A DNA stretch of 64,000 nt from Novosphingobium sp. ERN07 (GCF_012641335.1 NZ_JABAID010000001.1:372001-436000), one strand, 5' to 3'. Counted from the first letter of the stretch, positions 54,697 through 63,549 are shown. The notes: generated by a model not told the origin, from the sequence alone. A program made the numbers and translations.

Positions 54697-55179
54697 TCAG
54701 CCCCTGATATGCAGCACGCAGATCAGGGTAAAGAGCCGCCGGGCCGTGGCGAAATCGGTTTCGATCTTGCCGTCCAGCCGTTCCAGCAGCGTATCGGCAG
54801 CGTCGTTATGAATCCCGCGCCGCGCCATATCGATGGTTTCAATCTCCATCGCGGTCGCCTTGCGGATCGCCTGATAATAGCTGTCGCAGATCGCAAAGTA
54901 TTCGCGGATCGGGCGGCGGAACCGGCCCAGCCCCAGAATCACCGTTTCCAGCGGACTGTCATCTTCGCCGGAAACCGCCAGAATCAGCCGTCCATCGTCC
55001 ACGGACAGCCGCAAACGATAGGGGCCTTCGTGCCCGGCCTCGAAAGCGCGCAATGGTTTGAAGGTGTTTTCCTCGATCAGATCGAAGATCGCGATGCGCC
55101 GTTCCTGCTCGATATCGGCGTTACGCCAGATGATCGTCGCGTCGTCCAGTTCGATATGAGAGATGCGCGGGTCTGCCAT
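54697..55179 (-). CDS. UPF0262 family protein
   Basis: 160 residues from the ATG at 55179. DPRISHIELDDATIIWRNADIEQERRIAIFDLIEENTF and LGRFRRPIREYFAICDSYYQAIRKATAMEIETIDMARRGIHNDAADTLLERL are the characteristic segments of the alphaproteobacterial UPF0262 proteins. Soluble, mixed alpha/beta, function unknown. First gene of the set with the GH25-like and cdd genes. Confidence 0.9.
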   Translation of the reverse strand: MADPRISHIELDDATIIWRNADIEQERRIAIFDLIEENTFKPLRAFEAGHEGPYRLRLSVDDGRLILAVSGEDDSPLETVILGLGRFRRPIREYFAICDSYYQAIRKATAMEIETIDMARRGIHNDAADTLLERLDGKIETDFATARRLFTLICVLHIRG

Positions 55180-55344
55180 CAGAAACCCTGTGTTGCAGAG
55201 CAGCGCGGATCGCACAAGAGGGGCGACAATGGCCCCGGATCGGGCCAATCTCCCGGCTGATCTGGTGAATCTACGTATCCCGCTTGCCAGACCACCGCAG
55301 CCCTCTCCCGGTAAATCGCGTCGAATGGACAACAGGGGAGATTC

Positions 55345-56448
55345 GTGGTGGGAATCGAGTTTGAGGGCGGATCGCGCTTCTTCCGCCTTTTCGGCAGTGG
55401 CAAGGATACCGACGCCGGGCGCGACGTTACGCCGACAGCCGTGCCTGGCGCTGCGTCGGCCAATGCCGCACACGCGATTCTCATGCAGGACATATCGGAT
55501 TTCCTGCTCGGCAACGGTTTGGCGGTAACCGCCAACAACCTCCTCGCTGCCCACGCGGCCTTTTCCGGCGAAGATGCCGCACTGGCCCGCAAGATCGTTG
55601 ATCGCCGCAGCGCAGGCCTGCCGATTACGCAGGAATGGCTTGACCAGAACCGCGCGGCAGACGGTTTGCAGGAAAGCGTCAAGAAGATCGTCGGCGCGCT
55701 CGAAACCTCGCTGGAAACCTTCACCCAGACCACGCGCTCGGCCCATGCCGCCGCGGAAAACTACAATTCGCAAATCGCGCAGCAGGTTTCCGCTGTGCCG
55801 GACTCCGCCGATCCCACGGCGATGGTCGCCGCGCTCGAAGGCATAGCGCAGGAAATGATCGCCCGTGGCAATGAATTTGCTGCCGAAATGAAGCGCAGCG
55901 AGGCTGAAACGGAAAGCTTGCGCAAGGAACTCGAAAAGGCGCGCCACGATGCCGATGTCGATCATCTCACCGGCCTGCCCAATCGCCGCGCCTTCGAAGG
56001 CCTGCTCGACCGGCATTTCCGCGAAGCGCGGCAAGAGGCCGAAAACCTCTGCGTTGCCTTCTGCGATATCGATCACTTCAAGCGCGTTAACGATACCCAC
56101 GGCCACGATACCGGCGACCGGGTGATCCGCGCCATCGGTGAAGCGCTCGCCCGCATCACTAACGACAATTGCCACGTTGCGCGGCAGGGCGGCGAGGAAT
56201 TCGTGATGCTGTTTCGCGGCAAGACGCCGCAAGAGGCGTGGGACAAGCTCGACGCCGTGCGCGAAAATTTCGGTGCACGAAATTTCGTCAACCGCTCGAC
56301 CGAGGAACCCATTGGCCAGATCACGTTTTCGGGCGGGATCGCCGATGTCTTCGCCTATGCCAACCCTCGCGATGCGCTGAAAGCGGCAGACGAAGCACTC
56401 TATCGCGCCAAGGAAGAGGGCCGCAACCGCATCATGCTGGCGGGGTAG
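55345..56448 (+). CDS. GGDEF-domain diguanylate cyclase
   Basis: 367 residues. N-terminal helical region without an obvious sensor family (residues ~40-190), a short coiled coil (EMKRSEAETESLRKELEKARHDADVDHLTGLPNRRAF) and a GGDEF domain with active-site RQGGEEF and metal-binding FCDIDHFKRVND. The residues five positions before GGEEF (NDNC) do not form the RxxD product-inhibition site. Start is GTG at 55345 or 55348, after GGGGAG. No membrane segment, so cytosolic. Confidence 0.88.
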   Translation: MVGIEFEGGSRFFRLFGSGKDTDAGRDVTPTAVPGAASANAAHAILMQDISDFLLGNGLAVTANNLLAAHAAFSGEDAALARKIVDRRSAGLPITQEWLDQNRAADGLQESVKKIVGALETSLETFTQTTRSAHAAAENYNSQIAQQVSAVPDSADPTAMVAALEGIAQEMIARGNEFAAEMKRSEAETESLRKELEKARHDADVDHLTGLPNRRAFEGLLDRHFREARQEAENLCVAFCDIDHFKRVNDTHGHDTGDRVIRAIGEALARITNDNCHVARQGGEEFVMLFRGKTPQEAWDKLDAVRENFGARNFVNRSTEEPIGQITFSGGIADVFAYANPRDALKAADEALYRAKEEGRNRIMLAG

Positions 56449-56528
56449 GGGGGCAACTCTTATCCAATCCCCGCTATCCACACCCCGCAGCCGTTGCCGC
56501 GCGGGGCAGGGTGGGGCACTATGCGCCC

Positions 56529-58040
56529 ATGTCCGCCAGCGAAGCCATCCTCACCCGCGAACCGTCCGAGATTCGTGCGCTCCCCTCAAACGTTGAAGCG
56601 GAAGCGGCCTTTCTCGGCGCGGTCCTGATCGACAATCGCATCCTCGAAGAACTGCAGACCCCGCTAAAGCCTGAACACTTCTTCGCCGCCGTCCACGGTC
56701 GTGTGTTCGAACGCATTCAGGCGCTGATCGATCGCAAGGCGGTGGTCACGCCCGTCACGCTCAAGCCCTATTTCGAAAGCGATGAAGGGCTGAAAGAACT
56801 GGGCGGCGTCGCCTATCTCGCCCGCCTCACGTCAGACGGGCAGGGCCTGCTCAACCCGCGCGAACTGGCCGAACAGGTCTATGACCTTGCCCTGCTGCGC
56901 GAACTGATTTCGGTGGGCCGCAACCTCGTCGAAGGCGCGCTCGACACCAGCGATTCGGTCGCCCCGCTCGAACAGGTCGAAAAGGCCGAAGCAGCGCTCT
57001 ATGCCGTGGCCGAAGGCGCGCAGACCGGAAGCGAGGCGCAAAGCTTTGCGCAAGCCACCCGCGCCTCGCTCGAAATGATCGAAAAGGCGCTGCTTTCGGG
57101 CGGCCACATTTCGGGCAAGACCACCGGCCTCACCTCGGTCAACGAAAAGATCGGCGGTCTCCACGATTCGGACCTTATCATCCTCGCCGGGCGTCCCGGC
57201 ATGGGCAAGACCTCGCTCGTCACCAACATCGCCTTCAACGCCGCCGATCGCCTCCGCCGCGACATGGCCGATGGCATCGCGCTCAAGGATTCGGTCGGCG
57301 CAGGGGTCGCCTTCTTCAGTCTGGAAATGAGCGCGGACCAGCTCGCCACCCGTATCCTTGCCGAACAGTCGGGCATCAGTTCCGAAGCCCTGCGCATGGG
57401 CCGCATCAGCCGCGAGGATTTCCAGCAGCTCTCCTTCGCGAGCCAGCGCCTTGCCGAACTGCCGCTCTATATCGACGATACCCCCGCGCTCACCATCGGC
57501 AGCCTTCGCGCCCGCGCTCGCCGGTTGAAGCGCCGCCACGACATCGGCCTGATCATCGTCGACTACCTCCAGCTCCTCCAAGGGTCGGGCCGCAGCGACA
57601 ACCGCGTCAACGAAATCTCCGAAATCTCCCGCGGCCTCAAGACCCTGGCCAAGGAACTCGCCGTCCCGGTGATCGCGCTCTCCCAGCTCTCCCGCGCGGT
57701 CGAACAGCGCGACGACAAGCGCCCGATGCTGTCAGACCTTCGCGAATCCGGCTCCATCGAACAGGACGCCGACATGGTGTGGTTCGTCTTCCGCGAAGAC
57801 TATTACGTCGCCGCCAAGGAACCGAAAGTCCCGCAAGGTAACGACGATCCCAAAGTGCAGGAAGCCCACGCCGCCTGGCAGGCTGAAATGGAGCGCGTCT
57901 ACGGCCTTGCCGAACTCATCGTCGCCAAACAGCGCCACGGCTCCACCGGCAAGGTCCGAATGCGCTTCGAAGCCCGCATCACCCGCTTCTCCGACCTCGC
58001 GCCTGATGACATGCGCGCCGCCTACAGCAATGATGAATAA
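56529..58040 (+). CDS. dnaB: Replicative DNA helicase DnaB
   Basis: 503 residues from the ATG at 56529. N-terminal DnaB domain (LPSNVEAEAAFLGAVLIDNRILEEL), a linker, and the RecA-like core with Walker A LAGRPGMGKTSLV (about residue 220), Walker B GLIIVDYLQLL and the DnaB motifs LSQLSRAVEQR and SDLRESGSIEQDAD. Compared with E. coli it carries a short insertion (MADGIALKDSVGAGV) after the Walker A strand and another (PKVPQGNDDPKVQEAHAAW) near the C-terminus. Confidence 0.97.
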   Translation: MSASEAILTREPSEIRALPSNVEAEAAFLGAVLIDNRILEELQTPLKPEHFFAAVHGRVFERIQALIDRKAVVTPVTLKPYFESDEGLKELGGVAYLARLTSDGQGLLNPRELAEQVYDLALLRELISVGRNLVEGALDTSDSVAPLEQVEKAEAALYAVAEGAQTGSEAQSFAQATRASLEMIEKALLSGGHISGKTTGLTSVNEKIGGLHDSDLIILAGRPGMGKTSLVTNIAFNAADRLRRDMADGIALKDSVGAGVAFFSLEMSADQLATRILAEQSGISSEALRMGRISREDFQQLSFASQRLAELPLYIDDTPALTIGSLRARARRLKRRHDIGLIIVDYLQLLQGSGRSDNRVNEISEISRGLKTLAKELAVPVIALSQLSRAVEQRDDKRPMLSDLRESGSIEQDADMVWFVFREDYYVAAKEPKVPQGNDDPKVQEAHAAWQAEMERVYGLAELIVAKQRHGSTGKVRMRFEARITRFSDLAPDDMRAAYSNDE

Positions 58041-58061
58041 GCGGCGCGTCCATACCAATCC

Positions 58062-58090
58062 TTGACTTTTCCACACCCCCGGCCTAGCTG
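58062..58090 (+). promoter_or_regulatory. Candidate rpoZ promoter overlapping a DnaA-like nonamer
   Basis: TTGACT (58062-58067), 17-bp spacer, TAGCTG (58085-58090). TTTTCCACA (8 of 9 to the DnaA box) lies at 58067-58075 within the spacer. Confidence 0.35.
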
Positions 58091-58129
58091 CGGCTCTTTC
58101 CAGATCCTTTTGTTTATCGGAGTGCCCGG

Positions 58130-58474
58130 ATGGCGCGCGTTACCGTCGAAGATTGCGTCGACAAGGTTCCCAATCGTTTCGATCTCGTCCTGATCGCGGC
58201 AGAGCGTGCCCGCGCGATTTCCGGCGGCGCGGAACTCACTGTTGATCGCGATCGTGACAAGAACCCCGTCGTCGCCCTGCGCGAAATCGCGGAAGAAACC
58301 GTGCGCCCCGCCGTGCTCAAGGAAAACGTGATCCAGTCGCTCCAGCGCGTCCTGCCGGATGACGATGACGAAGTTGATGAAATCGGCTCGCTCTCGCAGT
58401 CGGCCGAAGCCCTGCGCATCACCGCTGCAGCACCGGTGCGCAACACTTCGCTGGGTGCCGATTACGACGGCTGA
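58130..58474 (+). CDS. rpoZ: RNA polymerase omega subunit
   Basis: 114 residues. Omega subunit that chaperones beta' and takes part in ppGpp binding. [33 protein letters not shown] and [15 protein letters not shown] are diagnostic. The C-terminal acidic tail ([11 protein letters not shown]) is typical of alphaproteobacterial omega. Confidence 0.96.
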   Translation: MARVTVEDCVDKVPNRFDLVLIAAERARAISGGAELTVDRDRDKNPVVALREIAEETVRPAVLKENVIQSLQRVLPDDDDEVDEIGSLSQSAEALRITAAAPVRNTSLGADYDG

Positions 58475-58500
58475 TTGGCCGTAAAATCAACACTTTATGA

Positions 58501-58528
58501 AAAGCCCGCAGTGAAAACTGCGGGCTTT
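58501..58528. terminator. Bidirectional terminator after rpoZ
   Basis: AAAGCCCGCAGT (58501-58512), GAAA loop, ACTGCGGGCTTT (58517-58528), between the rpoZ stop and the convergent NTF2-like gene. Confidence 0.85.
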
Positions 58529-58529
58529 C

Positions 58530-58913
58530 TCATGTGTTCTCCAGTTGCACCGCCATCAGTTCCCAAACCTTGTTGATCGCCTTCAGCGGTCGCACCATCA
58601 CCTTGAAGTCCACGATCCGCCCTTCCAGATCGAAGCGGATCAGGTCGATGCCGTTGACCTTCAGCCCGTCCATCTCGCATTCGAACTCAAGGCACGCTTC
58701 CGGCCCGTCCACCAGTTCGCGCACATAGCGGAACGTACCGTTGCCGAAGACTTGGCCCGCAGCGGTCAGATACATCAGCACCTTTTCGCGCCCCGCCTGC
58801 GGCGTGTGCACCACGGGCGAATGAAACACCGCGTCATCGGCCACGAGTTCATCAAGCAGCGCCGCCTCGCCGCTCACCATGTACCGGTGCCAAGCTGCCA
58901 GACCCAGTTTCAT
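58530..58913 (-). CDS. SnoaL/NTF2-like protein
   Basis: 127 residues from the ATG at 58913, chosen because CGGGAGA lies about six bases upstream; the ATG at 58919 sits directly on that site. NTF2-like fold: LAAWHRYMVSGEAALLDELVADDAVFHSPVVHTPQAGREKVLMYL, then CLEFECEMDGLKVNGIDLIRFDLEGRIVDFKVMVRP. Such proteins may be isomerases, hydrolases or ligand-binding proteins; no function assigned. Confidence 0.82.
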   Translation of the reverse strand: MKLGLAAWHRYMVSGEAALLDELVADDAVFHSPVVHTPQAGREKVLMYLTAAGQVFGNGTFRYVRELVDGPEACLEFECEMDGLKVNGIDLIRFDLEGRIVDFKVMVRPLKAINKVWELMAVQLENT

Positions 58914-58991
58914 CGCCATTCTCCCGTTGCCTGTTATCGTTGTGGGGCAGGGGAGCCGCACCCGCCTTGATCGTGCGCAACTCCCCCAAAA

Positions 58992-59696
58992 TCACCCCAG
59001 ATTTTGCGCAAAAAAGTCCCGCGTCCGCCGATCGGCCAGGACTGCGCCGTCCTCATCCCGGCGGCTGCCCATCTCGGCGGCAAAGCCGTGATCCAGCCCT
59101 TCGTAATCGAACAGCGTCACCTTGGGGTGGGGGTCGAGCGCCTCGTGAATCGCTGCCTGTGCTTCCGGCCCCACGAAATGGTCGGCAGTGGGGATGTGCA
59201 GCATCAGCGGATTGGCAATGGCGTGCGATTCGCCCAGCATCTGGTCGATCATTACCCCGTAATATCCCACCGAAGCGTCAATATCGGTCCGCGTTGCCGC
59301 CATATAGGCCATCCGCCCGCCAAGGCAGAACCCGACCAGTCCCACCTTGTCGATGCCTTCATACCCGCGCAAAAACCGAATCGCGGCCTCGATATCCTTC
59401 ACGCCCTTGTCGGGATCATATTGCCCGAAATAGCCGAACGCTTCCTGCATCTGATCGGGCACATCAGGATCAAGCTGCACGCCGGGGGCAAACCGCCAGA
59501 AGATATCGGGAGCCAGCGCCATATAGCCCTGATCGGCCCAGGCCTCGCACTTGTGGCGAATGCCGGGATTTACGCCGAAAATCTCCGGCACCACGATGAT
59601 CGCCGCGCGGATCGGTCCATCGGGCGTCGCCAGATAGCCTGGAATATCACCTTCGCCATCCAGCGCGGCAAACGTAACTTTCTCGCCCATTGTCAT
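58992..59696 (-). CDS. Dienelactone hydrolase family protein
   Basis: 234 residues. Alpha/beta hydrolase with a nucleophilic cysteine elbow VGLVGFCLGGRM, aspartate in IPTADHFV and histidine in YEGLDHGFA, i.e. the Cys-Asp-His triad of carboxymethylenebutenolidase. GYLATPDGP and VVPEIFGVNPGIRH give the usual N-terminus. It may hydrolyse dienelactones from chloroaromatic degradation, but no ortho-cleavage genes are nearby. Start at 59696 or 59690. Confidence 0.9.
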   Translation of the reverse strand: MTMGEKVTFAALDGEGDIPGYLATPDGPIRAAIIVVPEIFGVNPGIRHKCEAWADQGYMALAPDIFWRFAPGVQLDPDVPDQMQEAFGYFGQYDPDKGVKDIEAAIRFLRGYEGIDKVGLVGFCLGGRMAYMAATRTDIDASVGYYGVMIDQMLGESHAIANPLMLHIPTADHFVGPEAQAAIHEALDPHPKVTLFDYEGLDHGFAAEMGSRRDEDGAVLADRRTRDFFAQNLG

Positions 59697-59811
59697 TCAT
59701 CCTGTGTTTCAAAGGAGTTGGTCGAAAACCATGTTGGCCCTGACAATGGACTTTGCCAAGCGCACATGACAGTCTGCCGCCATTGATCGGGCGCAGCGTG
59801 AGGAAATGCCG

Positions 59812-60072
59812 ATGAAAGTTACCGTCGAAGTCGATTGCTCCCCCGAAGAAGCCCGCCGCTTCCTTGGTCTGCCCGATGTATCGAAAGCCAACGATGTTTA
59901 TGTCGATACCGTGGCCAAGGCGATGCAGGGCGCCAGCAACATCGACCAGTTGCAATCCTTCGCCAAGCAGATCGCCCCAATGGGCGAAATCGGCCTGAAG
60001 CTGTTCCAGAATTTCATGGAGCAGGGCGCTATGGGGGCGATGGGCAGCAATTCAAAAAAGCCCAAGGACTGA
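59812..60072 (+). CDS. Small DUF6489-like protein
   Basis: 86 residues from the ATG at 59812; a GAGGAA six bases upstream supports it over the ATG at 59806. MKVTVEVDCSPEEARRFLGLPDVSKAND, then an amphipathic helical middle and a glycine/methionine-rich tail. A frequent small protein of sphingomonads with no known function, which I connect to DUF6489 from memory. It precedes mnmE by 31 bp. Confidence 0.75.
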   Translation: MKVTVEVDCSPEEARRFLGLPDVSKANDVYVDTVAKAMQGASNIDQLQSFAKQIAPMGEIGLKLFQNFMEQGAMGAMGSNSKKPKD

Positions 60073-60103
60073 CGTTTCGTTTGAACATGTGTAGGGGAGG
60101 GGC

Positions 60104-61453
60104 GTGACCGACACGATCTTCGCCCTCTCCTCAGGCCAGCCTCCCGCCGGCATCGCCGTCATCCGCATCAGCGGCCCCCAAGCTGGTCCCGCACTCGAAG
60201 CGCTCGCCGGAAAGCGCCCCGCGCCACGCCGCGCCACGCTCGCCACGCTGGCCGATCCCCAGACTGGCACTCATCTTGATCGCACGATGGTCCTCTGGCT
60301 ACCTGGTCCCGGCACGGCCACGGGGGAGGACAGCGCCGAACTTCATCTCCACGGCGGTCGCGCAGTCGTCGCCGCAGTCGAATCCGCGCTCGCTACACTG
60401 CCCGGCCTGCGCCGCGCACAGCCGGGGGAATTCACCCGCCGCGCCTTCGCCAATGGCCGGATCGACCTTGCGGAGGCTGAAGGCTTGGCCGACCTGCTCT
60501 CCGCCGAAACCGAACTGCAACGCCGCGCCGCGCTGGCAATGGCCGAAGGCGCGCTTTCACGTGAAGCCGAACGCTGGCGCACGGCCCTGCTGCAACTGTC
60601 CGCTCGCCTCGAAGCCGCACTCGATTTTTCGGATGAGGATGATGTTGAGGAAGGGGAGTCGACCTTGCCCATCGGCTTCACCGCCGATTGCGCTGCGCTC
60701 GGCCAAAGCCTTGATGCATGGCTCAACCGCCCCCGCGCCGAACCGCTGAAAGAAGGCTTCCGCGTCGTCCTCGCCGGGCCACCCAACGCCGGAAAGTCCA
60801 CCCTGTTCAACGCCTTGGTTGAACAGGAAGCGGCGATCACCGCTGCCGAACCCGGTACCACACGCGATGTGCTCATTCACGCCTGCGCGCTCGATGGCGT
60901 GCCTTTCCTGTTCGTGGACACAGCAGGCCTGCGCGATGAGGGGGCAGGCGAAATCGAACGCATCGGCATCGCCCGCGCCCGCGCCGCTGCCGAAAAGGCG
61001 GACCTTATTCTCTGGCTTGGTCCAGAAGGCGAGGGGCCAGTCCCTCTCACTCCGCCAGTCCCTCTCCCTTCGTCATTCCCGCGAAGGCGGGAATCCAGCC
61101 CGCTATGGGAAGTCTCCGCGCGCGCCGACGATCCTGCCGCTCCCCGTAAATCCGCTTCGGCGCTCCACCTTTCGGCGCGCACCGGCGAAGGCATGGCAAC
61201 CTTGCGCAAGGCGCTGATAGATCACGCCCGCCAGTCGCTCCCCGCCCCCGGAGAGGCAGCACTCAACCAGCGCCAGCACACTTTGCTTGGCGAAGTCGCA
61301 CAAAGTCTCCATCAGGCCACTACCGAACGTGACCCTTTGCTTGCAGCGGAAAACCTCCGTTTAGCCCGGCGCGCGCTCGACGCGCTGATCGGACGCACCA
61401 GCACCGAAGACATGCTCGACACCCTCTTCGGCAGGTTCTGCATTGGCAAGTAG
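60104..61453 (+). CDS. mnmE: tRNA modification GTPase MnmE, with in-frame palindromic repeat insertion
   Basis: 449 residues from the GTG at 60104 (GGGGAGG upstream). With MnmG it forms the (carboxymethyl)aminomethyl group at U34 of tRNAs. N-terminal folate-binding domain (IFALSSGQPPAGIAVIRISG), G1 GPPNAGKST (about residue 225), G3 DTAGLRD, G5-like LSARTGEG and the C-terminal FCIGK with the catalytic Cys. Between G3 and G5, residues ~323-332 (SSFPRRRESS) are encoded by a family B REP element, preceded by an 18-bp-period microduplication. The G4 N-K-x-D is degenerate (ARAD). Confidence 0.95.
   Translation: MTDTIFALSSGQPPAGIAVIRISGPQAGPALEALAGKRPAPRRATLATLADPQTGTHLDRTMVLWLPGPGTATGEDSAELHLHGGRAVVAAVESALATLPGLRRAQPGEFTRRAFANGRIDLAEAEGLADLLSAETELQRRAALAMAEGALSREAERWRTALLQLSARLEAALDFSDEDDVEEGESTLPIGFTADCAALGQSLDAWLNRPRAEPLKEGFRVVLAGPPNAGKSTLFNALVEQEAAITAAEPGTTRDVLIHACALDGVPFLFVDTAGLRDEGAGEIERIGIARARAAAEKADLILWLGPEGEGPVPLTPPVPLPSSFPRRRESSPLWEVSARADDPAAPRKSASALHLSARTGEGMATLRKALIDHARQSLPAPGEAALNQRQHTLLGEVAQSLHQATTERDPLLAAENLRLARRALDALIGRTSTEDMLDTLFGRFCIGK
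61036..61066 (+). repeat. Microduplication within mnmE
   Basis: GCCAGTCCCTCTC occurs at 61036-61048 and again at 61054-61066, period 18, encoding two Pro-Val-Pro-Leu units immediately before the inserted REP element. Confidence 0.75.
61071..61098 (+). repeat. REP-like element, family B (copy 5) inside the mnmE coding region
   Basis: Same 28-bp unit (CGTCATTCCCGCGAAG... ...CGGGAATCCAG) as the intergenic copies at 46183 and 61484, here read in frame within mnmE. A single copy without an inverted partner. Confidence 0.88.
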
Positions 61454-61469
61454 TGTTCCACGTGAAACA
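61454..61469. promoter_or_regulatory. parS-type ParB binding site 1
   Basis: TGTTCCACGTGAAACA, matching the consensus TGTTnCACGTGAAACA in full, starting at the base after the mnmE stop codon. Confidence 0.85.
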
Positions 61470-61483
61470 TCTGCTTATCACTT

Positions 61484-61553
61484 CGTCATTCCCGCGAAGG
61501 CGGGAATCCAGTTTTATCGTCCGAGCTGGATTCCCGCCTTCGCGGGAATGACG
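61484..61553. repeat. Inverted pair of REP-like elements, family B (copies 6 and 7)
   Basis: 28-bp unit at 61484-61511 and its exact inverse at 61526-61553, separated by 14 bases, in the mnmE-mnmG spacer between two parS sites. Confidence 0.85.
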
Positions 61554-61576
61554 AAGGCCTATTGGGCTCACGCAAG

Positions 61577-61600
61577 CCCCCTCCTCTTCAGAGGAGGGGG
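61577..61600. terminator. C/G-rich palindrome in the mnmE-mnmG spacer
   Basis: CCCCCTCCTCT (61577-61587), two bases, AGAGGAGGGGG (61590-61600); no T-run. It resembles the family A palindromes in composition but differs in core sequence. Its function, whether 3' end formation or repeat, is uncertain. Confidence 0.4.
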
Positions 61601-61625
61601 GTGGTGGCTCGCACCAACCACAACG

Positions 61626-61641
61626 TTCCACGTGAAACACA
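61626..61641. promoter_or_regulatory. parS-type ParB binding site 2
   Basis: CGTTCCACGTGAAACA, one mismatch (first base) to TGTTnCACGTGAAACA, 48 bases upstream of the mnmG start. Confidence 0.75.
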
Positions 61642-61689
61642 TCCTCTCAAACCTTTGACCCCAATCTCCAACTCGCGTATCGCGCACCG

Positions 61690-63549
61690 ATGCACCATTT
61701 CGACATCATCGTGGTCGGCGGCGGACACGCCGGCGTCGAAGCTGCCGCCGTTGCAGCCCGCATGGGCGCGCGCACCGCGCTAGTCTCGTTCGATCCTGCA
61801 ACCATCGGGGCGATGAGCTGCAACCCTGCCATCGGCGGCCTAGGCAAAGGCCACCTCGTGCGCGAAGTCGATGCCTTTGACGGACTGATCGCCCGCGCCG
61901 CCGATGCTGGCGCCATCCACTACCGGATGCTCAACCGGTCAAAGGGCAGCGCTGTGCAGGGGCCGCGCGTGCAGGCAGATCGCAAGCGCTTCAAAGCTGC
62001 GATCCAGCATATGATTGCCGCGCAACCTAACCTCACGGTGATCGGGGGAGAGGCAGCCGCGCTCCACATGGAACAGGGCGCTGTCGCCGGCATCGATCTT
62101 TCCGATGGCACGCGGCTGCGGGGCAGGGCGGTTGTGCTCTGCACCGGCACGTTTCTCGGCGGGCGTCTGTTCCGTGGCGAAGAGCGGATGGACGGAGGCC
62201 GCATTGGTGAGGATTCCGCGCACAGGCTCGCCCAGCAATTGCGCGCTGCCGATCTGCCGATGGCGCGGCTGAAGACCGGCACCCCGCCGCGCATCGATGG
62301 CCGCACCATCGATTGGGCGCGGCTGCCCGAACAGCCAAGCGATGCCGATCCGTGGGTTATGTCGCCGCTCACGCCATCGCGTCCACTGCCGCAGGTGTTC
62401 TGTACCATCGCCCGCACCAATGAACACACCCATGATATCATTCGCGGCGGGCTTGATCGTTCGCCACTGTTTACCGGCGCGATTGGGGCGCAAGGCCCGC
62501 GCTATTGCCCGTCTATCGAGGACAAGATCCACCGCTTTGGTGACCGGGACGGGCATCAAATCTTTCTTGAACCCGAAGGGTTAGACGATACCGCCGTCTA
62601 TCCGAACGGCGTTTCCACCTCGCTTCCCACCGATGTGCAGGTGGCGATGATCCGGTCGATGGAGGGGTTGGAACAGGCGGTAATCACTGTTCCCGGCTAT
62701 GCCGTGGAATACGATCACATCGATCCGCGTGCGCTGCGCCGCAGCCTCGAAGTGAAGGCTATTCCCGGCCTTTACTGCGCCGGACAGATCAACGGCACCA
62801 CCGGATATGAAGAAGCCGCCGCGCAGGGCCTCATCGCTGGCATGTATGCCGCTGCCTCGGTGTTGGGTCGCGATGCGCCCGAACTGGATCGCGCCAATTC
62901 CTACATGGCGGTGATGGTCGATGACCTGACGCTTCACGGCGTCAGCGAACCCTATCGGATGCTCACCGCGCGTGCCGAATATCGCCTGCGCCTGCGCGCC
63001 AACAATGCCTCCACGCGGCTAACGCCGCTTGGCCTTGCGGTCGGCTGTATCGGGAAAGAGCGTCGTCGCTGGTTCGAATTCCGTCTTGCGCAACGGCAGA
63101 GCCTTGAAAGCGCTCTGGCGCAGCAGGCAACGCCTACTGAACTCAACCGTGCGGGAATGCCGGTTCGCGCCGATGGTACACGCCGCCCGTTGAACGAATG
63201 GCTGCGCTTCCCTGAAGTCACGCTTGGTTCGCTTGGCGCTTGGTTGGGCGATGAAGCCTTCGATCCGCAACTGGCCGAAGAGGTGGAGGAAGACGCCGCT
63301 TATGCGCCCTACCTCGTGCGCCAAGATGCCGAATTGCGCGATCTGCGGGCGTCCGACGCGATGCAACTGGGGGAGGGCTTTCCCTTCGCAGAGGTTCCCG
63401 GCCTTTCACGTGAAATGGTCGAACGTCTGGATAAAGCGCAGCCCGATACGCTCGCTGCCGCCGGACGCATAGCCGGGATTACCCCTGCGGCGCTGGCCAG
63501 CCTGCTGGTTCATGCGCGCCGCCGCAACAGTTCGGACGTAGCGGTATGA
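61690..63549 (+). CDS. mnmG: tRNA uridine-5-carboxymethylaminomethyl modification enzyme MnmG (GidA)
   Basis: 619 residues. FAD-dependent partner of MnmE. FAD-binding [88 protein letters not shown] and the C-terminal helical domain are all present. Start is the ATG at 61690. Its stop overlaps the rsmG start. The shorter CACGTG-centred TTTCACGTGAAA at 63404-63415 lies within it. Confidence 0.97.
   Translation: MHHFDIIVVGGGHAGVEAAAVAARMGARTALVSFDPATIGAMSCNPAIGGLGKGHLVREVDAFDGLIARAADAGAIHYRMLNRSKGSAVQGPRVQADRKRFKAAIQHMIAAQPNLTVIGGEAAALHMEQGAVAGIDLSDGTRLRGRAVVLCTGTFLGGRLFRGEERMDGGRIGEDSAHRLAQQLRAADLPMARLKTGTPPRIDGRTIDWARLPEQPSDADPWVMSPLTPSRPLPQVFCTIARTNEHTHDIIRGGLDRSPLFTGAIGAQGPRYCPSIEDKIHRFGDRDGHQIFLEPEGLDDTAVYPNGVSTSLPTDVQVAMIRSMEGLEQAVITVPGYAVEYDHIDPRALRRSLEVKAIPGLYCAGQINGTTGYEEAAAQGLIAGMYAAASVLGRDAPELDRANSYMAVMVDDLTLHGVSEPYRMLTARAEYRLRLRANNASTRLTPLGLAVGCIGKERRRWFEFRLAQRQSLESALAQQATPTELNRAGMPVRADGTRRPLNEWLRFPEVTLGSLGAWLGDEAFDPQLAEEVEEDAAYAPYLVRQDAELRDLRASDAMQLGEGFPFAEVPGLSREMVERLDKAQPDTLAAAGRIAGITPAALASLLVHARRRNSSDVAV

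Noticed and set aside
55180..56481. Long N-terminal extension of the UPF0262 gene
   Set aside because: It runs antisense through the GGDEF gene; the UPF0262 family starts at MADPRISHIELDD (55179).
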